Source: Streptomyces sclerotialus (GTDB lineage: Bacteria > Actinomycetota > Actinomycetes > Streptomycetales > Streptomycetaceae). Taken from it: a DNA stretch of 64,000 nt. The translations under genes were made by a program, and so were the position numbers. Positions 17,466 through 26,388 of the stretch are shown here, in pieces. The stretch lies in NCBI GenBank assembly GCA_000719105.1, contig JODX01000005.1, forward strand, positions 310,001 to 374,000, in the 5' to 3' direction. The notes under the pieces were generated by a model. The model worked only from the letters and a program-made list of their open reading frames with translations, did no database searches and had not been told where the DNA came from. Each line of letters begins with the position of its first letter. Positions within the stretch are counted from its first letter, which is position 1.

Positions 17466-18281
17466 TCAGAAGAGTGTGCCCTCCTCGGGCCCCTCCAGCT
17501 CCTTCAGCAGGTCCGGGCCGTTGTTGCGGACGTTGCTGACGGCCGTGGAGACGGGGTACGCGCGCATCAGCCCGGCGGGCGGCGGCGTGAGCAGTCCGCG
17601 CAGCTCGTCGACGTCGGTGCGGGCCGGGTCGAGCCAGGCGTCCCAGCGGTCCGGGGTGAGCATCAGCGGCATGCGCGGGTGGATGTCGGCGAGGGTGCGC
17701 GGACCCTCGGCGGGCGCGACGGCGAGTGGCGTCGTCTCGGCCTCCGTGGTGATGACGGAGCAGGTCGCCCACCAGGCCTGCGGGTGGTCGTCCGGCAGCG
17801 TCCGGTCCCGCCAGAACTCGTACAGCCCGGCCATCGCGAACACCGACCCGTCGGCGGGGAGCACGAAGTACGGCTGCTTGCGCGGCCGCTTCTTCTTCCC
17901 CTCGACCTCCAGCTCGCGCTCCTGCGTGCCGGTGACCCACTCGTAGTAGCCGTCGGCCGGGACGATGCAGCGCCGGGTGGCGAAGGCACGGCGGTACGAG
18001 GGCTTCTCGTGCACGGTCTCCGCGCGCGCGTTGATCATCCGGGCGGCGCCGTCGGGCGTCTTGGACCAGGACGGGACCAGGCCCCACCTCAGCCTGCGGA
18101 GCTGGCGAACCGGGCGCTTGTCGTCGGCGTCCTTCAGAGGGCGGTCGAGGACCGCGTAGACCTCCTTGGTCGGAGCCACGTTGAAATCAGGCGCCGGACT
18201 CTCCTCCGGCTCCCACTTTTCTATCTCAAAGATTCCCGCGAGATCCTCGGCTCCACGACTCGCTGCATACCGTCCGCACAT
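17466..18281 (-). CDS. SRAP/HMCES-type abasic-site processing protein
   Basis: 271 residues beginning MCGRY. After Met removal the N-terminal Cys2 becomes the catalytic nucleophile that crosslinks to abasic sites in single-stranded DNA. Other family residues are FNVAPT, WGLVPSW, NARAET, RCIVPADGYYEW (catalytic Glu) and HPRMPLML (catalytic His). It is related to E. coli YedK and human HMCES. A basic insert (KKKRPRKQ) lies before the second half. It fits with other repair genes in this window. The downstream hydrolase follows with a 1-base gap. Confidence 0.93.
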   Translation of the reverse strand: MCGRYAASRGAEDLAGIFEIEKWEPEESPAPDFNVAPTKEVYAVLDRPLKDADDKRPVRQLRRLRWGLVPSWSKTPDGAARMINARAETVHEKPSYRRAFATRRCIVPADGYYEWVTGTQERELEVEGKKKRPRKQPYFVLPADGSVFAMAGLYEFWRDRTLPDDHPQAWWATCSVITTEAETTPLAVAPAEGPRTLADIHPRMPLMLTPDRWDAWLDPARTDVDELRGLLTPPPAGLMRAYPVSTAVSNVRNNGPDLLKELEGPEEGTLF

Positions 18282-18330
18282 ACGTGCCACACTGCCAGAT
18301 CCGGTCCACGACAGGGAGCCACCGCCCACC

Positions 18331-19053
18331 ATGCACAGCACCGCAGCCGCCTCGCTGGCCGGCCTCTGGGACGAGGTCGCCGGTACCCAGCCCGACCCCG
18401 ACACCTGGGTCGTCCTCGCCACCGCGGTCGCCGCGCTCGCCGTGGTCGTTCCGGCGGGCGTGTGGCGGCTCTCACGCAACGCCATCACCATCGCCCACGA
18501 GGGCGGGCACGGTCTGGTCGCCCTGTTCACCGGCCGCACCCTCACCGGCATACGGCTGCACTCCGACACCAGTGGCCTCACCGTCAGCAGAGGCAAGCCG
18601 ACCGGGCTCGGCATGATCCTCACGGCCGCCGCCGGGTACACCGCTCCCCCGCTGCTGGGCCTGGGCGGCGCCGCGCTGCTCGGCGCCGGACGCATCACCC
18701 TGCTGCTGTGGCTGGCCACCGCGCTGCTGGTGGTGATGCTGGTGATGATCCGGAACGCGTACGGGGCGCTCACCGTCGTCCTGACCGGCGGTACGTTCCT
18801 GCTGGTCTCCTGGCTGGCCGGACCCCAGGTGCAGGCGGCGTTCGCGTACGCGGTGGTGTGGTTCCTGCTGCTGGGCGGCGTACGGCCGGCCTTCGAGCTC
18901 CAGACCAAGCGGCGCCGGGGCGGGGCGGGCGACTCCGACGCGGACCAGCTGTCGCGGCTGACGCAGGTGCCGCCGGCGATGTGGCTGTTCCTGTTCCACG
19001 CCGTGTCGCTGTGCTCTTTGATGGGTGGCGGGCGCTGGCTGCTCCACGTCTGA
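18331..19053 (+). CDS. M50-like membrane metalloprotease
   Basis: 240 residues with about five to six membrane segments. The zinc-binding HEGGH lies near residue 55 at the start of a helix (TIAHEGGHGLVALF), as in the M50B site-2 protease-like family. A second-site motif is less clear (VMIRNAYGAL region). Substrate and role are unknown. It is divergent from the SRAP gene across 49 bases and precedes aroA by 171 bases on the same strand. The ATG follows GGGAGCC at some distance. Confidence 0.82.
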   Translation: MHSTAAASLAGLWDEVAGTQPDPDTWVVLATAVAALAVVVPAGVWRLSRNAITIAHEGGHGLVALFTGRTLTGIRLHSDTSGLTVSRGKPTGLGMILTAAAGYTAPPLLGLGGAALLGAGRITLLLWLATALLVVMLVMIRNAYGALTVVLTGGTFLLVSWLAGPQVQAAFAYAVVWFLLLGGVRPAFELQTKRRRGGAGDSDADQLSRLTQVPPAMWLFLFHAVSLCSLMGGGRWLLHV

Positions 19054-19114
19054 GCCCGCCGGCCGAACTCCTGGCGCGGCCGGGGGCGGTCCGCGCACAG
19101 CCGGCGGAGCATCC

Positions 19115-19126
19115 TGCATATATGCA
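19115..19126. repeat. 12-bp palindrome TGCATATATGCA
   Basis: A perfect AT-rich palindrome in a GC-rich intergenic region, about 100 bases before the aroA start. Its composition stands out and could mark a regulator site; no regulator can be named. Confidence 0.35.
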
Positions 19127-19197
19127 CGGCACCTGGCCGTCGCATATCGCAACATTGACTTCGCCGGGGTTTCTCCGCTTTTGGACAGGATCTTCGG

Positions 19198-19224
19198 TAG
19201 TGGCCAGCCACTAAAGTGGGGCGC
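19198..19224 (+). promoter_or_regulatory. Overlapping alternative hairpins at the aroA start
   Basis: TAGTGGCCAGCCACTA (19198-19213) is a palindrome with 7-bp arms. Its right arm also pairs with the following bases as CCACT-AA-AGTGG, which includes the purine-rich stretch just before the ATG. The two hairpins exclude each other. This could be a DNA operator or a small translational switch; no experimental basis is known to me. Confidence 0.4.
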
Positions 19225-20541
19225 ATGACCGTTAACCCCGCACACACCGCCCTCTGGCCCGCCCCGCACGCGAGCGGAGCCGTCGACGCGACGGTCCACG
19301 TGCCCGGGTCCAAGTCGGTCACCAACCGCGCCCTGGTGCTCGCCGCCCTCGCCTCCGAGCCGGGCTGGCTGCGCCGCCCGCTCCGCTCCCGCGACACCCT
19401 GCTGATGGCCGCCGCGCTGCGCGCCATGGGCGTGGGCATCGAGGAGGGCATCGGTCCGGACGGGACCGGCGAGGCCTGGCGGGTGCTCCCCACCGGGCTG
19501 CACGGCCCGGCCTCCATCGACGTCGGCAACGCCGGCACCGTGATGCGCTTCCTGCCCCCGGTGGCCGCCCTGGCCGACGGTCCCGTCCGCTTCGACGGCG
19601 ACCCCCGGTCGTACGAGCGGCCGCTGCACGGCGTGATCGACGCCCTGCGCGTCCTCGGCGCCCGTATCGACGACGACGGCCGCGGCGCGCTCCCCATGAC
19701 GGTGCACGGCGGCGGCGCACTGGACGGCGGGCCGGTGGAGGTCGACGCCTCCTCGTCCTCCCAGTTCGTGAGCGCCCTGCTGCTGTCCGGCCCGCGCTTC
19801 AACCAGGGCGTGGAGGTACGGCACATCGGCTCCACGCTGCCGTCGATGCCCCACATCCGCATGACCGTCGACATGCTGCGCTCGGTCGGCGCCCAGGTCG
19901 ACACCCCCGAGTCGGGCGGCGAGCCGAACGTCTGGCGGGTCACGCCGGGCGCCCTGCTGGGCCGCGACCTGACCATCGAGCCGGACCTGTCCAACGCCCA
20001 GCCGTTCCTGGCGGCGGCCCTCGTGACCGGCGGCCGGGTCGTCGTTCCCGACTGGCCGGTCCGCACCACCCAGCCAGGCGACCGGCTGCGCGAGATCTTC
20101 ACCGAGATGGGCGGCACCTGCGAACTGACCGAGACGGGACTGGAGTTCACCGGCTCGGGCAAGATCCACGGCATCGATGTCGACCTGAGCGAGGTCGGCG
20201 AGCTCACCCCGGGCATCGCGGCGGTCGCCGCCCTCGCCGACTCCCCCTCGACCCTGCGCGGCGTCGCCCACCTGCGCCTGCACGAGACGGACCGGCTGGC
20301 CGCGCTCACCAAGGAGATCAACGAGCTCGGCGGCGACGTCACCGAGACCTCCGACGGCCTGCGCATCCGCCCGCGCCGGCTGCACGGCGGCGTCTTCCAC
20401 ACCTACGACGACCACCGCATGGCCACGGCCGGCGCGATCCTCGGTCTCGCGGTCGAGGGCGTGGAGATCGAGAACGTGGCGACCACGGCCAAGACCCTGC
20501 CGGACTTCCCCGACCTGTGGGACAGGATGCTGGGGAACTGA
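19225..20541 (+). CDS. aroA: 3-phosphoshikimate 1-carboxyvinyltransferase (EPSP synthase)
   Basis: 438 residues from ATG at 19225 ([14 protein letters not shown]). It joins shikimate-3-phosphate and phosphoenolpyruvate in aromatic amino acid synthesis. Visible motifs are [17 protein letters not shown] (substrate Lys/Ser), [15 protein letters not shown] (the PEP loop), [28 protein letters not shown] (catalytic Glu/Arg) and YDDHRMA. Length is normal for the family. rsgA follows after 15 bases, so they are probably one transcript. Confidence 0.97.
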   Translation: MTVNPAHTALWPAPHASGAVDATVHVPGSKSVTNRALVLAALASEPGWLRRPLRSRDTLLMAAALRAMGVGIEEGIGPDGTGEAWRVLPTGLHGPASIDVGNAGTVMRFLPPVAALADGPVRFDGDPRSYERPLHGVIDALRVLGARIDDDGRGALPMTVHGGGALDGGPVEVDASSSSQFVSALLLSGPRFNQGVEVRHIGSTLPSMPHIRMTVDMLRSVGAQVDTPESGGEPNVWRVTPGALLGRDLTIEPDLSNAQPFLAAALVTGGRVVVPDWPVRTTQPGDRLREIFTEMGGTCELTETGLEFTGSGKIHGIDVDLSEVGELTPGIAAVAALADSPSTLRGVAHLRLHETDRLAALTKEINELGGDVTETSDGLRIRPRRLHGGVFHTYDDHRMATAGAILGLAVEGVEIENVATTAKTLPDFPDLWDRMLGN

Positions 20542-20556
20542 GGGCGGGCCGGGATC

Positions 20557-21573
20557 ATGCGCCGCTACGGCAAGCACACCGACGAGGACGACGTCCGGGT
20601 CCGCCCGAACCGCAAGGGCAACCGCCCCCGGACGCACATCCGCCCCAAGCACGAGGACGCGGCCGACGGAATGGTCCTCACCGTCGACCGCGGCCGGCTC
20701 ACCTGCCTCGTCGACGACCGCGTCATCATCGCCATGAAGGCCCGCGAACTGGGCCGCAAGGCGGCGGTCGTCGGCGACCGGGTGGCCCTCGTCGGCGACC
20801 TCTCCGGCAAGAAGGACACCCTCGCCCGCATCGTGCGCATCGAGGAGCGGACGTCGGTGCTGCGCCGCACCGCCGACGACGACGATCCGTACGAGCGCGT
20901 CGTCGTCGCCAACGCCGACCAGCTCGCCATCGTCACCGCCCTCGCCGACCCCGAGCCGCGCCCGCGCCTGATCGACCGCTGTCTGGTCGCGGCGTACGAC
21001 GGCGGCCTCACCCCGCTCCTGGTCCTCACGAAGTCGGACCTGGCCCCGCCGGACGAGCTCCTGGAGCTTTACGGCGCCCTGGACATCCCGTACGTCGTCA
21101 CCAGCCGCGACGAGCTGGAGAACGGCGATGCGGCGGACCGGGTGCGCGAACACCTCGACGGCAAGATCACCGCCTTCGTCGGTCACTCCGGCGTCGGCAA
21201 GACGACCCTGGTCAACGCGCTGGTCCCGGAGGACCGCCGCCGTACGACGGGCCATGTCAACGCGGTGACGGGCCGGGGTCGGCACACCACCACCTCGGCG
21301 CTCGCGCTGCCGCTGGCGGGCGCGGGGGCGGAGAGCTGGGTGGTGGACACCCCGGGCGTACGCTCCTTCGGCCTGGCGCACATCGACCCGTCGCGCGTCA
21401 TCCACGCCTTCCCCGACCTGGAGCCCGGCACGGAGGGCTGCCCGCGCGCGTGCAGCCACGACGAACCGGACTGCGCGCTCGACGCATGGGTGGCGGAGGG
21501 CCACGCGGATCCCGCCCGGCTGTACTCGCTGCGCCGGCTGCTGGCGACCCGGGAGCGACGCGAGGGCGACTGA
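20557..21573 (+). CDS. rsgA: Ribosome small subunit-dependent GTPase A
   Basis: 338 residues. A circularly permuted GTPase that acts in late 30S assembly. An OB-fold-like N-terminal domain is followed by the G motifs in permuted order: LTKSDL (G4), then GHSGVGKTTL (P-loop, G1), the GRGRHTTT switch and DTPGVRSFGL (G3). A C-terminal zinc knuckle CPRACSHDEPDC completes the family pattern. It lies 15 bases after aroA. Confidence 0.96.
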   Translation: MRRYGKHTDEDDVRVRPNRKGNRPRTHIRPKHEDAADGMVLTVDRGRLTCLVDDRVIIAMKARELGRKAAVVGDRVALVGDLSGKKDTLARIVRIEERTSVLRRTADDDDPYERVVVANADQLAIVTALADPEPRPRLIDRCLVAAYDGGLTPLLVLTKSDLAPPDELLELYGALDIPYVVTSRDELENGDAADRVREHLDGKITAFVGHSGVGKTTLVNALVPEDRRRTTGHVNAVTGRGRHTTTSALALPLAGAGAESWVVDTPGVRSFGLAHIDPSRVIHAFPDLEPGTEGCPRACSHDEPDCALDAWVAEGHADPARLYSLRRLLATRERREGD

Positions 21574-21679
21574 CCTCCACGTTGTTTGCGTTTCCACGGC
21601 CCTGGTAAGTGCATACTCGCACCAGTCGCTCCAAGTCGGACGAAGCGGTCACGGAACACGGGGACACGGGAGGACAGAC

Positions 21680-22003
21680 ATGGCGTGGCTGCTGGTCGTC
21701 GTGGCGGGATTGCTGGAGACCGGTTTCGCGGTCTGCCTGAAGCTCTCGCACGGCTTCACCAGGCTCTGGCCGACGGTCGCGTTCTGCGTCTTCGCGCTGG
21801 GCAGCTTCGGTCTGCTGACGCTCTCGCTGAAGAAGCTGGACGTGGGTCCCGCGTACGCGGTGTGGACCGGCATCGGAGCGGCCGGCACGGCGATCTACGG
21901 CATGGTGTTCCTCGGTGACGTCGTGTCCACGCTGAAAATCGTGTCGATCACGCTGGTGATCGTGGGGGTCATCGGGCTGCAACTGTCCGGTTCCGCGCAG
22001 TAG
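21680..22003 (+). CDS. Small multidrug resistance (SMR) family transporter
   Basis: 107 residues with four membrane helices filling nearly the whole protein. The essential membrane Glu is at position 14 (AGLLETGFAVCLK), and the GPAYAVWTGIGAAGTAI and MVFLGDVVSTLKI segments are typical of the QacE/SugE family. These proteins work as dimers exchanging protons for cationic drugs or guanidinium. The ATG follows GGGAGG. A TetR-family gene converges on it 34 bases downstream, which alone does not prove regulation. Confidence 0.92.
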   Translation: MAWLLVVVAGLLETGFAVCLKLSHGFTRLWPTVAFCVFALGSFGLLTLSLKKLDVGPAYAVWTGIGAAGTAIYGMVFLGDVVSTLKIVSITLVIVGVIGLQLSGSAQ

Positions 22004-22037
22004 TCGGGGCACCGGCCGACGTCAGGTGCGGCCGACG

Positions 22038-22649
22038 TCAGTGACGGATCGGCTGCCGCTGCAGGGCCGTGCGCACCAGATCCGTCACGCCGCCCTCCCC
22101 CGGTGGCGCCGAGAGGCAGGACAGGGCGAGGCGGAAGGCGAGTTCGCAGGAGCGGGCCAGCTCCGCCGTGTCCGGCTTGTGGCCACCGGGGGCCGAGAGC
22201 ACGCTGACCGCTCGGTCGCGGACCAGGGTGACGAAGTCGGCGGGCGAGGGCAGCGGCCCGTCGGCGCGGCGCTGCGCGGGGACCGCGGACGACGAGGGCA
22301 CCGCGGAGAGCGTGGGCGCGGGCAGGCGCTCGCTCCAGCAGCCGGTGAGCATGGCCCGTACGAGCGCGTTGTCCCGGGCCGCCGACGCGGTCCACTCCGC
22401 GGCGGCGGCCAGGCGCTCCCGGGCGTCGGTGTGGGTGGCGAGCGCCCGGTCGACCCCGGCCAGATAGGCGTCCGCCTCCCGGCGCACCAGGGCCCGGGCC
22501 AGCCCCTCCTTGCTGCCGAACTCGTTGTACAGCGTCTGCCGGGACACACCGGCCACGGCCGCGACATCCACCATGCGCACCGCGGACCACGGACGGCGCG
22601 CGAGCGCCGTGTAGGCAGCGTCCAGCAGGGATTCCCGCGCTGCAGGCAT
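22038..22649 (-). CDS. TetR-family transcriptional regulator
   Basis: 203 residues, starting at the second of two adjacent ATG codons (22649), 5 bases from GGGAGG. The N-terminal HTH is clear (MVDVAAVAGVSRQTLYNEFG, recognition helix near residue 45). The C-terminal ligand domain is variable, with a Pro/Ser-rich loop in the middle. It is convergent with the SMR transporter gene. The upstream 540 bases lack a convincing gene, so its target may be itself or lie elsewhere. Confidence 0.9.
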   Translation of the reverse strand: MPAARESLLDAAYTALARRPWSAVRMVDVAAVAGVSRQTLYNEFGSKEGLARALVRREADAYLAGVDRALATHTDARERLAAAAEWTASAARDNALVRAMLTGCWSERLPAPTLSAVPSSSAVPAQRRADGPLPSPADFVTLVRDRAVSVLSAPGGHKPDTAELARSCELAFRLALSCLSAPPGEGGVTDLVRTALQRQPIRH

Positions 22650-23195
22650 CATCGCCTCCCAGGGGCGAGCAGCGGCTCTGGAGCTCAGATTTGACGTGCG
22701 CCGGAGCACTGTCAAGGGTGTGCGGCGGCGCCGGGGGGCGCGTGTCGGCCAACGTACGCGCAGGCCGGGCGGGGTGGCCGGGCGGAACGCGCGGCAGCGC
22801 TCGGAGCAGGCTCGGAGGGCACTCGCGCGCGGGCTCGTGCACGGCGCGGCGCGGCCCTCCGCACGCTCCGGAGGACCCGCCGACGACGAGGGTTGCGTTC
22901 CCCCACCTCACGGCTCCGTGCGCGACGGCACCGGCGGCCTCCGCGCGAGGACACCGGCCGGTTCCCGCCGTCGGCCCGTCGGCAGCCCGCCGACAGCCCG
23001 CCGACAGCCCGCCGACGGAACAGTGCCCGGGCGTCACGGTCGCCGTCCTGGCCGTACGCCTCGGTCTCACGCCGCCGCGCGCGTTGCGTGGGTCGCGCAC
23101 GCCGCGCGGAGGCCGCGTGAGGATGGCCTGGATCGCATGCGGGGATCACCCGGGCCATGTGGCAGCGCGCCGGATCCGCCGGATACGGTTCGTGC
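22650..23195. other. Long gene-free stretch between TetR gene and hisN
   Basis: About 545 GC-rich bases. Several frames are open on both strands, but their Arg/Pro/Ala-rich translations show no domain and resemble chance open frames of GC-rich DNA. It holds an 11-bp repeat (see 22983-23016) and presumably the TetR promoter near 22680 and the hisN promoter near 23150. Confidence 0.6.
22983..23016. repeat. Three tandem copies of CAGCCCGCCGA
   Basis: An 11-bp unit (CAGCCCGCCGA) is repeated three times without mismatch in noncoding DNA. It looks like slippage-generated sequence. Confidence 0.7.
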
Positions 23196-23996
23196 ATGGC
23201 CGACTATCTCGATGACCTGCGCTTCGCTCATGTGCTCGCGGACACCGCCGACGCCGCGACCATGGACCGGTTCAAGGCGCTCGACCTCAAGGTCGAGACC
23301 AAGCCGGACATGACCCCCGTGAGCGAGGCCGACAAGGCCGCCGAGGAGCTGATCCGCGGTCACCTCAAGCGCTCCCGGCCGCGCGACGCGGTCCTCGGCG
23401 AGGAGTTCGGCGTCGAGGGCAGGGGGCCGCGCCGCTGGGTCGTCGACCCGATCGACGGCACCAAGAACTACGTACGCGGCGTTCCGGTGTGGGCGACCCT
23501 GATCTCGCTGATGGAGGCGGGTGAGGGGGGCTACCAGCCGGTCGTCGGCGTCGTCTCCGCCCCCGCGCTCGGCCGCCGCTGGTGGGCCGCGAAGGGCCAC
23601 GGCGCCTACACCGGCCGCAGCCTCGCCTCCGCGTCCCGGCTGCAGGTCTCGCGCGTCGCCGGACTGTCCGACGCCTCCTTCGCGTACTCGTCGCTGAGCG
23701 GCTGGGAGGAACAGGGCCGGCTCGACGGCTTCCTGGACCTGACCCGCAAGGTGTGGCGCACGCGCGCGTACGGCGACTTCTGGCCGTACATGATGGTCGC
23801 CGAGGGCTCGGTCGACATCTGCGCCGAACCGGAGCTGTCCCTGTGGGACATGGCGGCCAACGCGATCATCGTGACGGAGGCGGGCGGCACCTTCACCGGA
23901 CTCGACGGCCGTCCCGGCCCGCACAGCGGCAACGCGGCGGCGTCGAACGGACTGCTGCACGACGAGTTGCTGGCCCACCTCGACGGGCGGCGCTGA
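23196..23996 (+). CDS. hisN: Histidinol-phosphatase, inositol-monophosphatase type
   Basis: 266 residues from ATG at 23196 (MADYLDDLRFAH). It belongs to the Mg-dependent IMPase family used by actinobacteria for histidinol-phosphate dephosphorylation. Metal ligands are in GEEFGVEG, VVDPIDGTKNYVRG (the DPIDGT signature) and LSLWDMAANAIIVTEAGG (WD..A..). Family members are hard to separate by eye, but length and sequence fit the actinobacterial HisN group. It is isolated from other his genes. A large inverted repeat follows. Confidence 0.9.
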   Translation: MADYLDDLRFAHVLADTADAATMDRFKALDLKVETKPDMTPVSEADKAAEELIRGHLKRSRPRDAVLGEEFGVEGRGPRRWVVDPIDGTKNYVRGVPVWATLISLMEAGEGGYQPVVGVVSAPALGRRWWAAKGHGAYTGRSLASASRLQVSRVAGLSDASFAYSSLSGWEEQGRLDGFLDLTRKVWRTRAYGDFWPYMMVAEGSVDICAEPELSLWDMAANAIIVTEAGGTFTGLDGRPGPHSGNAAASNGLLHDELLAHLDGRR

Positions 23997-24019
23997 GCGC
24001 CCCGAAGGCACAGTACGTC

Positions 24020-24139
24020 TCGTCACTCGGGGGGCACCCGGGCCACGGGCGCGGCTCCGGGCCACCGGCACGGCACCGGAGCCGCCGGGGAGCCAGGGAA
24101 GCGTCGCCGCCCCTGGGCAGCGCGAGCCCCGAGTGACGA
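24020..24139. repeat. Nested inverted repeat after hisN
   Basis: Outer arms of 13 bp (TCGTCACTCGGGG at 24020-24032, complement at 24127-24139) enclose 94 bases. Inside is a further 9-bp hairpin (CGGCTCCGG with CCGGAGCCG). It begins 24 bases after the hisN stop and ends 134 bases before the CBS gene. It could be a compound terminator or a structured RNA; it is much larger than the simple hairpins elsewhere here. Confidence 0.6.
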
Positions 24140-24272
24140 ACGGGCGCCCCGAACCTGACTCGCGCGCCCTCTTGTTGACCTGTTGTTTGCCTGCGACTCT
24201 GAGAGTCCCCCCACTTGTGAATTTGTGAATCCTTGCACTAACGCCAGGGTTCCAAGGAGGTGGCTCGACTCC

Positions 24273-24701
24273 ATGCTGGTTCGCGACGCCATGAGCACAG
24301 TGGTTCTCACCATCGGCCCCGACCACACCCTCCGCCAGGCCGCCGCGCTGATGTCCGCGCGCCGGGTCGGCGCGGCCGTGGTCCTCGACCCCGACGCCGG
24401 CGCCCTCGGCATACTGACCGAGCGCGACGTCCTCAACTCCGTCGGTCTCGGGCAGAGTCCGGACGTCGAACGGGTGCATGCCCACACCACCACCGAGGTC
24501 GTGTTCGCCACGCCGTCATGGACCCTGGAGGAGGCCGCGCGCGCCATGGCCCACGGCGGCTTCCGCCACCTCATCGTCCTGGACGGGGGCGAGGCCGTCG
24601 GCATCGTCTCGGTCCGCGACATAATCCGTTGCTGGGCTCCGCCCCGCCAGGCTCCCGCGCTTCCCCAGATCCCCCAGGTCCGGCAGCACGCCCCCGCGTG
24701 A
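24273..24701 (+). CDS. Twin CBS-domain protein
   Basis: 142 residues from ATG at 24273, after AAGGAGG at 12 bases. Two CBS motifs fill the protein: MLVRDAMSTVVLTIGPDHTL through GILTERDVLNSVG, and ATPSWTLEEAARAM through GIVSVRDIIRCW. CBS pairs bind adenine nucleotides or related ligands and regulate partners. No catalytic domain is attached, so it probably acts as a stand-alone sensor; the ligand and partner are unknown. It is convergent with the catalase gene, with a shared hairpin between them. Confidence 0.9.
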   Translation: MLVRDAMSTVVLTIGPDHTLRQAAALMSARRVGAAVVLDPDAGALGILTERDVLNSVGLGQSPDVERVHAHTTTEVVFATPSWTLEEAARAMAHGGFRHLIVLDGGEAVGIVSVRDIIRCWAPPRQAPALPQIPQVRQHAPA

Positions 24702-24729
24702 TCCGCGGGTCGACTCCTGGCATACGAGA

Positions 24730-24763
24730 ACGGGCCGGAACCCCCTGAGGGATTCCGGCCCGT
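24730..24763. terminator. Bidirectional terminator between CBS gene and catalase
   Basis: A perfect 11-bp stem (ACGGGCCGGAA and its complement) encloses a 12-base loop. It sits 28 bases after both convergent stop codons. Confidence 0.85.
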
Positions 24764-24790
24764 CACCTACGACAAGCGGTCCAGCCTGGA

Positions 24791-26263
24791 TCAGCCGCGC
24801 AGGGCCTGGACTGCGACCTCCAGACGCTTGCCGAAGTCCGCGTCCGCCTGGCGGAAGTTGTTGATCGCGCGCTCGGCGATGTCGTCGCGCGTGACCCCGG
24901 AGATGGCGCCCGCCAGGTTCTTGATCAGGCGCTCCTTCTCCTCCTCCGTCATCAGGCGGTAGAGGTTGCCCGCCTGCACGAAGTCGTTGTCCTCCGCGTG
25001 GACCGGGGTCGGGTGGTTGCCCGTGGCGCCCGTGAAGCCGGTGAACGGCTGCCACAGCGGACGACCGGTCTGGGCCGGGCCGCCGAAGCTGTTCGGCTCG
25101 TAGTTCTTCGCACCCGCGTGGCGGCCGTCGTAGAGGTAGCCGTCACGGGAGTTGGTGCGCGCCTCGGTGGCGTGCGGACGGTTCACCGGCAGCTGGTCGG
25201 CGTTGATGCCGACGCGGTAGCGGTGGGCGTCGCCGTAGCCGAAGAGACGGCCCTGGAGCATCTTGTCCGGGGACGGACCGATGCCCGGCACGAAGTGGGC
25301 GGGGCTGAAGATCGACTGCTCGACCTCGGCGAAGATGTTCTGCGGGTTGCGGTTGAGCTCCAGCTTGCCGTACTCGATCAGCGGGTAGTCCGCCTTCGGC
25401 CAGACCTTGGTCAGGTCGAACGGGTTGAAGCGGTAGGTGGCCGCGTCCGCCGCCGGCATGATCTGGACGTACGCCGTCCAGGTCGGGAACTCGCCGCGCT
25501 CGATGGCCTCACGCAGGTCGCGCTGGTGCGAGTCGGGGTCCTTGCCCGCCAGCACCTCGGCCTCTTCAGCCGTCAGGTTCTTGATGCCCTGGTCGGTCTT
25601 GAAGTGGTACTTGACCCAGAAGACCTCGCCGTCCTCGTTGTTCCACTGGAAGGTGTGGGAACCGAAGCCGTCCATGTGGCGGTACGAGGCGGGGATGCCG
25701 CGGTCACCGAAGAGCCAGGTCACCTGGTGGGTGCTCTCCGGGCTGAGGCCCCAGAAGTCGAAGACGTTGTCCGCCTCCTGCGAGCCCGTGTACGGGTCGC
25801 GCTTCTGGGTGTGGATGAAGTCGGGGAACTTGATGGCGTCCCGGATGAAGAAGACCGGGGTGTTGTTGCCGACGAGGTCGTAGTTGCCCTCCTCGGTGTA
25901 GAACTTCATCGCCCAGCCGCGCGGGTCACGGACGGCGTCCGCCGCACCGAGGTTGCCCGCCACGGTCGAGAAGCGCAGGAAGACCTCGGTCTGCTTGCCG
26001 ATCTCCGAGAGGAACTTCGCGCGCGTGTACTTGGTGACGTCGGCGGTGACGGTGAAGGTGCCGTAGGCACCCGCGCCACGGGCGTGCACCACACGCTCCG
26101 GGATGCGCTCGCGGTTGAAGTGCGCGAGCTTCTCCAGGAGGAGCTGGTCCTGAACGAGCACGGGGCCGCCGACGCCCGCGGTCTCGCTGTTCTGATTGTC
26201 GGCGACCGGAGCACCGGCCTCCGTCGTGAGCGGTCCCTGCGACACGTACGCCTCCTGCGTCAT
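24791..26263 (-). CDS. katA: Monofunctional heme catalase
   Basis: 490 residues, the usual size for small-subunit catalases. Active-site His is in [13 protein letters not shown], the distal Asn in GNNTPVFFI, and the proximal heme Tyr in [14 protein letters not shown]. It splits hydrogen peroxide in the cytoplasm and likely corresponds to the vegetative catalase CatA of S. coelicolor, whose gene is paired with catR. It is divergent from the Fur-family gene. The promoter below overlaps a likely operator, so peroxide induction through CatR is expected. Confidence 0.96.
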   Translation of the reverse strand: MTQEAYVSQGPLTTEAGAPVADNQNSETAGVGGPVLVQDQLLLEKLAHFNRERIPERVVHARGAGAYGTFTVTADVTKYTRAKFLSEIGKQTEVFLRFSTVAGNLGAADAVRDPRGWAMKFYTEEGNYDLVGNNTPVFFIRDAIKFPDFIHTQKRDPYTGSQEADNVFDFWGLSPESTHQVTWLFGDRGIPASYRHMDGFGSHTFQWNNEDGEVFWVKYHFKTDQGIKNLTAEEAEVLAGKDPDSHQRDLREAIERGEFPTWTAYVQIMPAADAATYRFNPFDLTKVWPKADYPLIEYGKLELNRNPQNIFAEVEQSIFSPAHFVPGIGPSPDKMLQGRLFGYGDAHRYRVGINADQLPVNRPHATEARTNSRDGYLYDGRHAGAKNYEPNSFGGPAQTGRPLWQPFTGFTGATGNHPTPVHAEDNDFVQAGNLYRLMTEEEKERLIKNLAGAISGVTRDDIAERAINNFRQADADFGKRLEVAVQALRG

Positions 26264-26300
26264 TCCTGCTGGTCCTGTCCCTTGGCTAATGCCGAGGTCG

Positions 26301-26328
26301 ATCCTACAATGGACAATGTCTAAGTCAA
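26301..26328 (-). promoter_or_regulatory. Catalase promoter with likely CatR operator
   Basis: On the minus strand -35 TTGACT (26323-26328) and -10 TAGGAT (26301-26306) are 16 bases apart. The spacer carries the AT-rich TTAGACATTGTCCATTG with repeated CATTGT, a plausible Fur/PerR-type site. The promoter is clear; the operator is inferred from position and from known CatR control of this pair. Confidence 0.7.
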
Positions 26329-26388
26329 GTGAAGCTCCAAAGTCACACCCATTCGGGACTGGTTCCCCTTGCTGTTAGGCTGGCGTGT

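Noticed and set aside
22691..23313. Overlapping open frames on both strands before hisN
   Set aside because: Arg/Pro-rich, no domain, no good ribosome site; the hisN start at 23196 is better supported.
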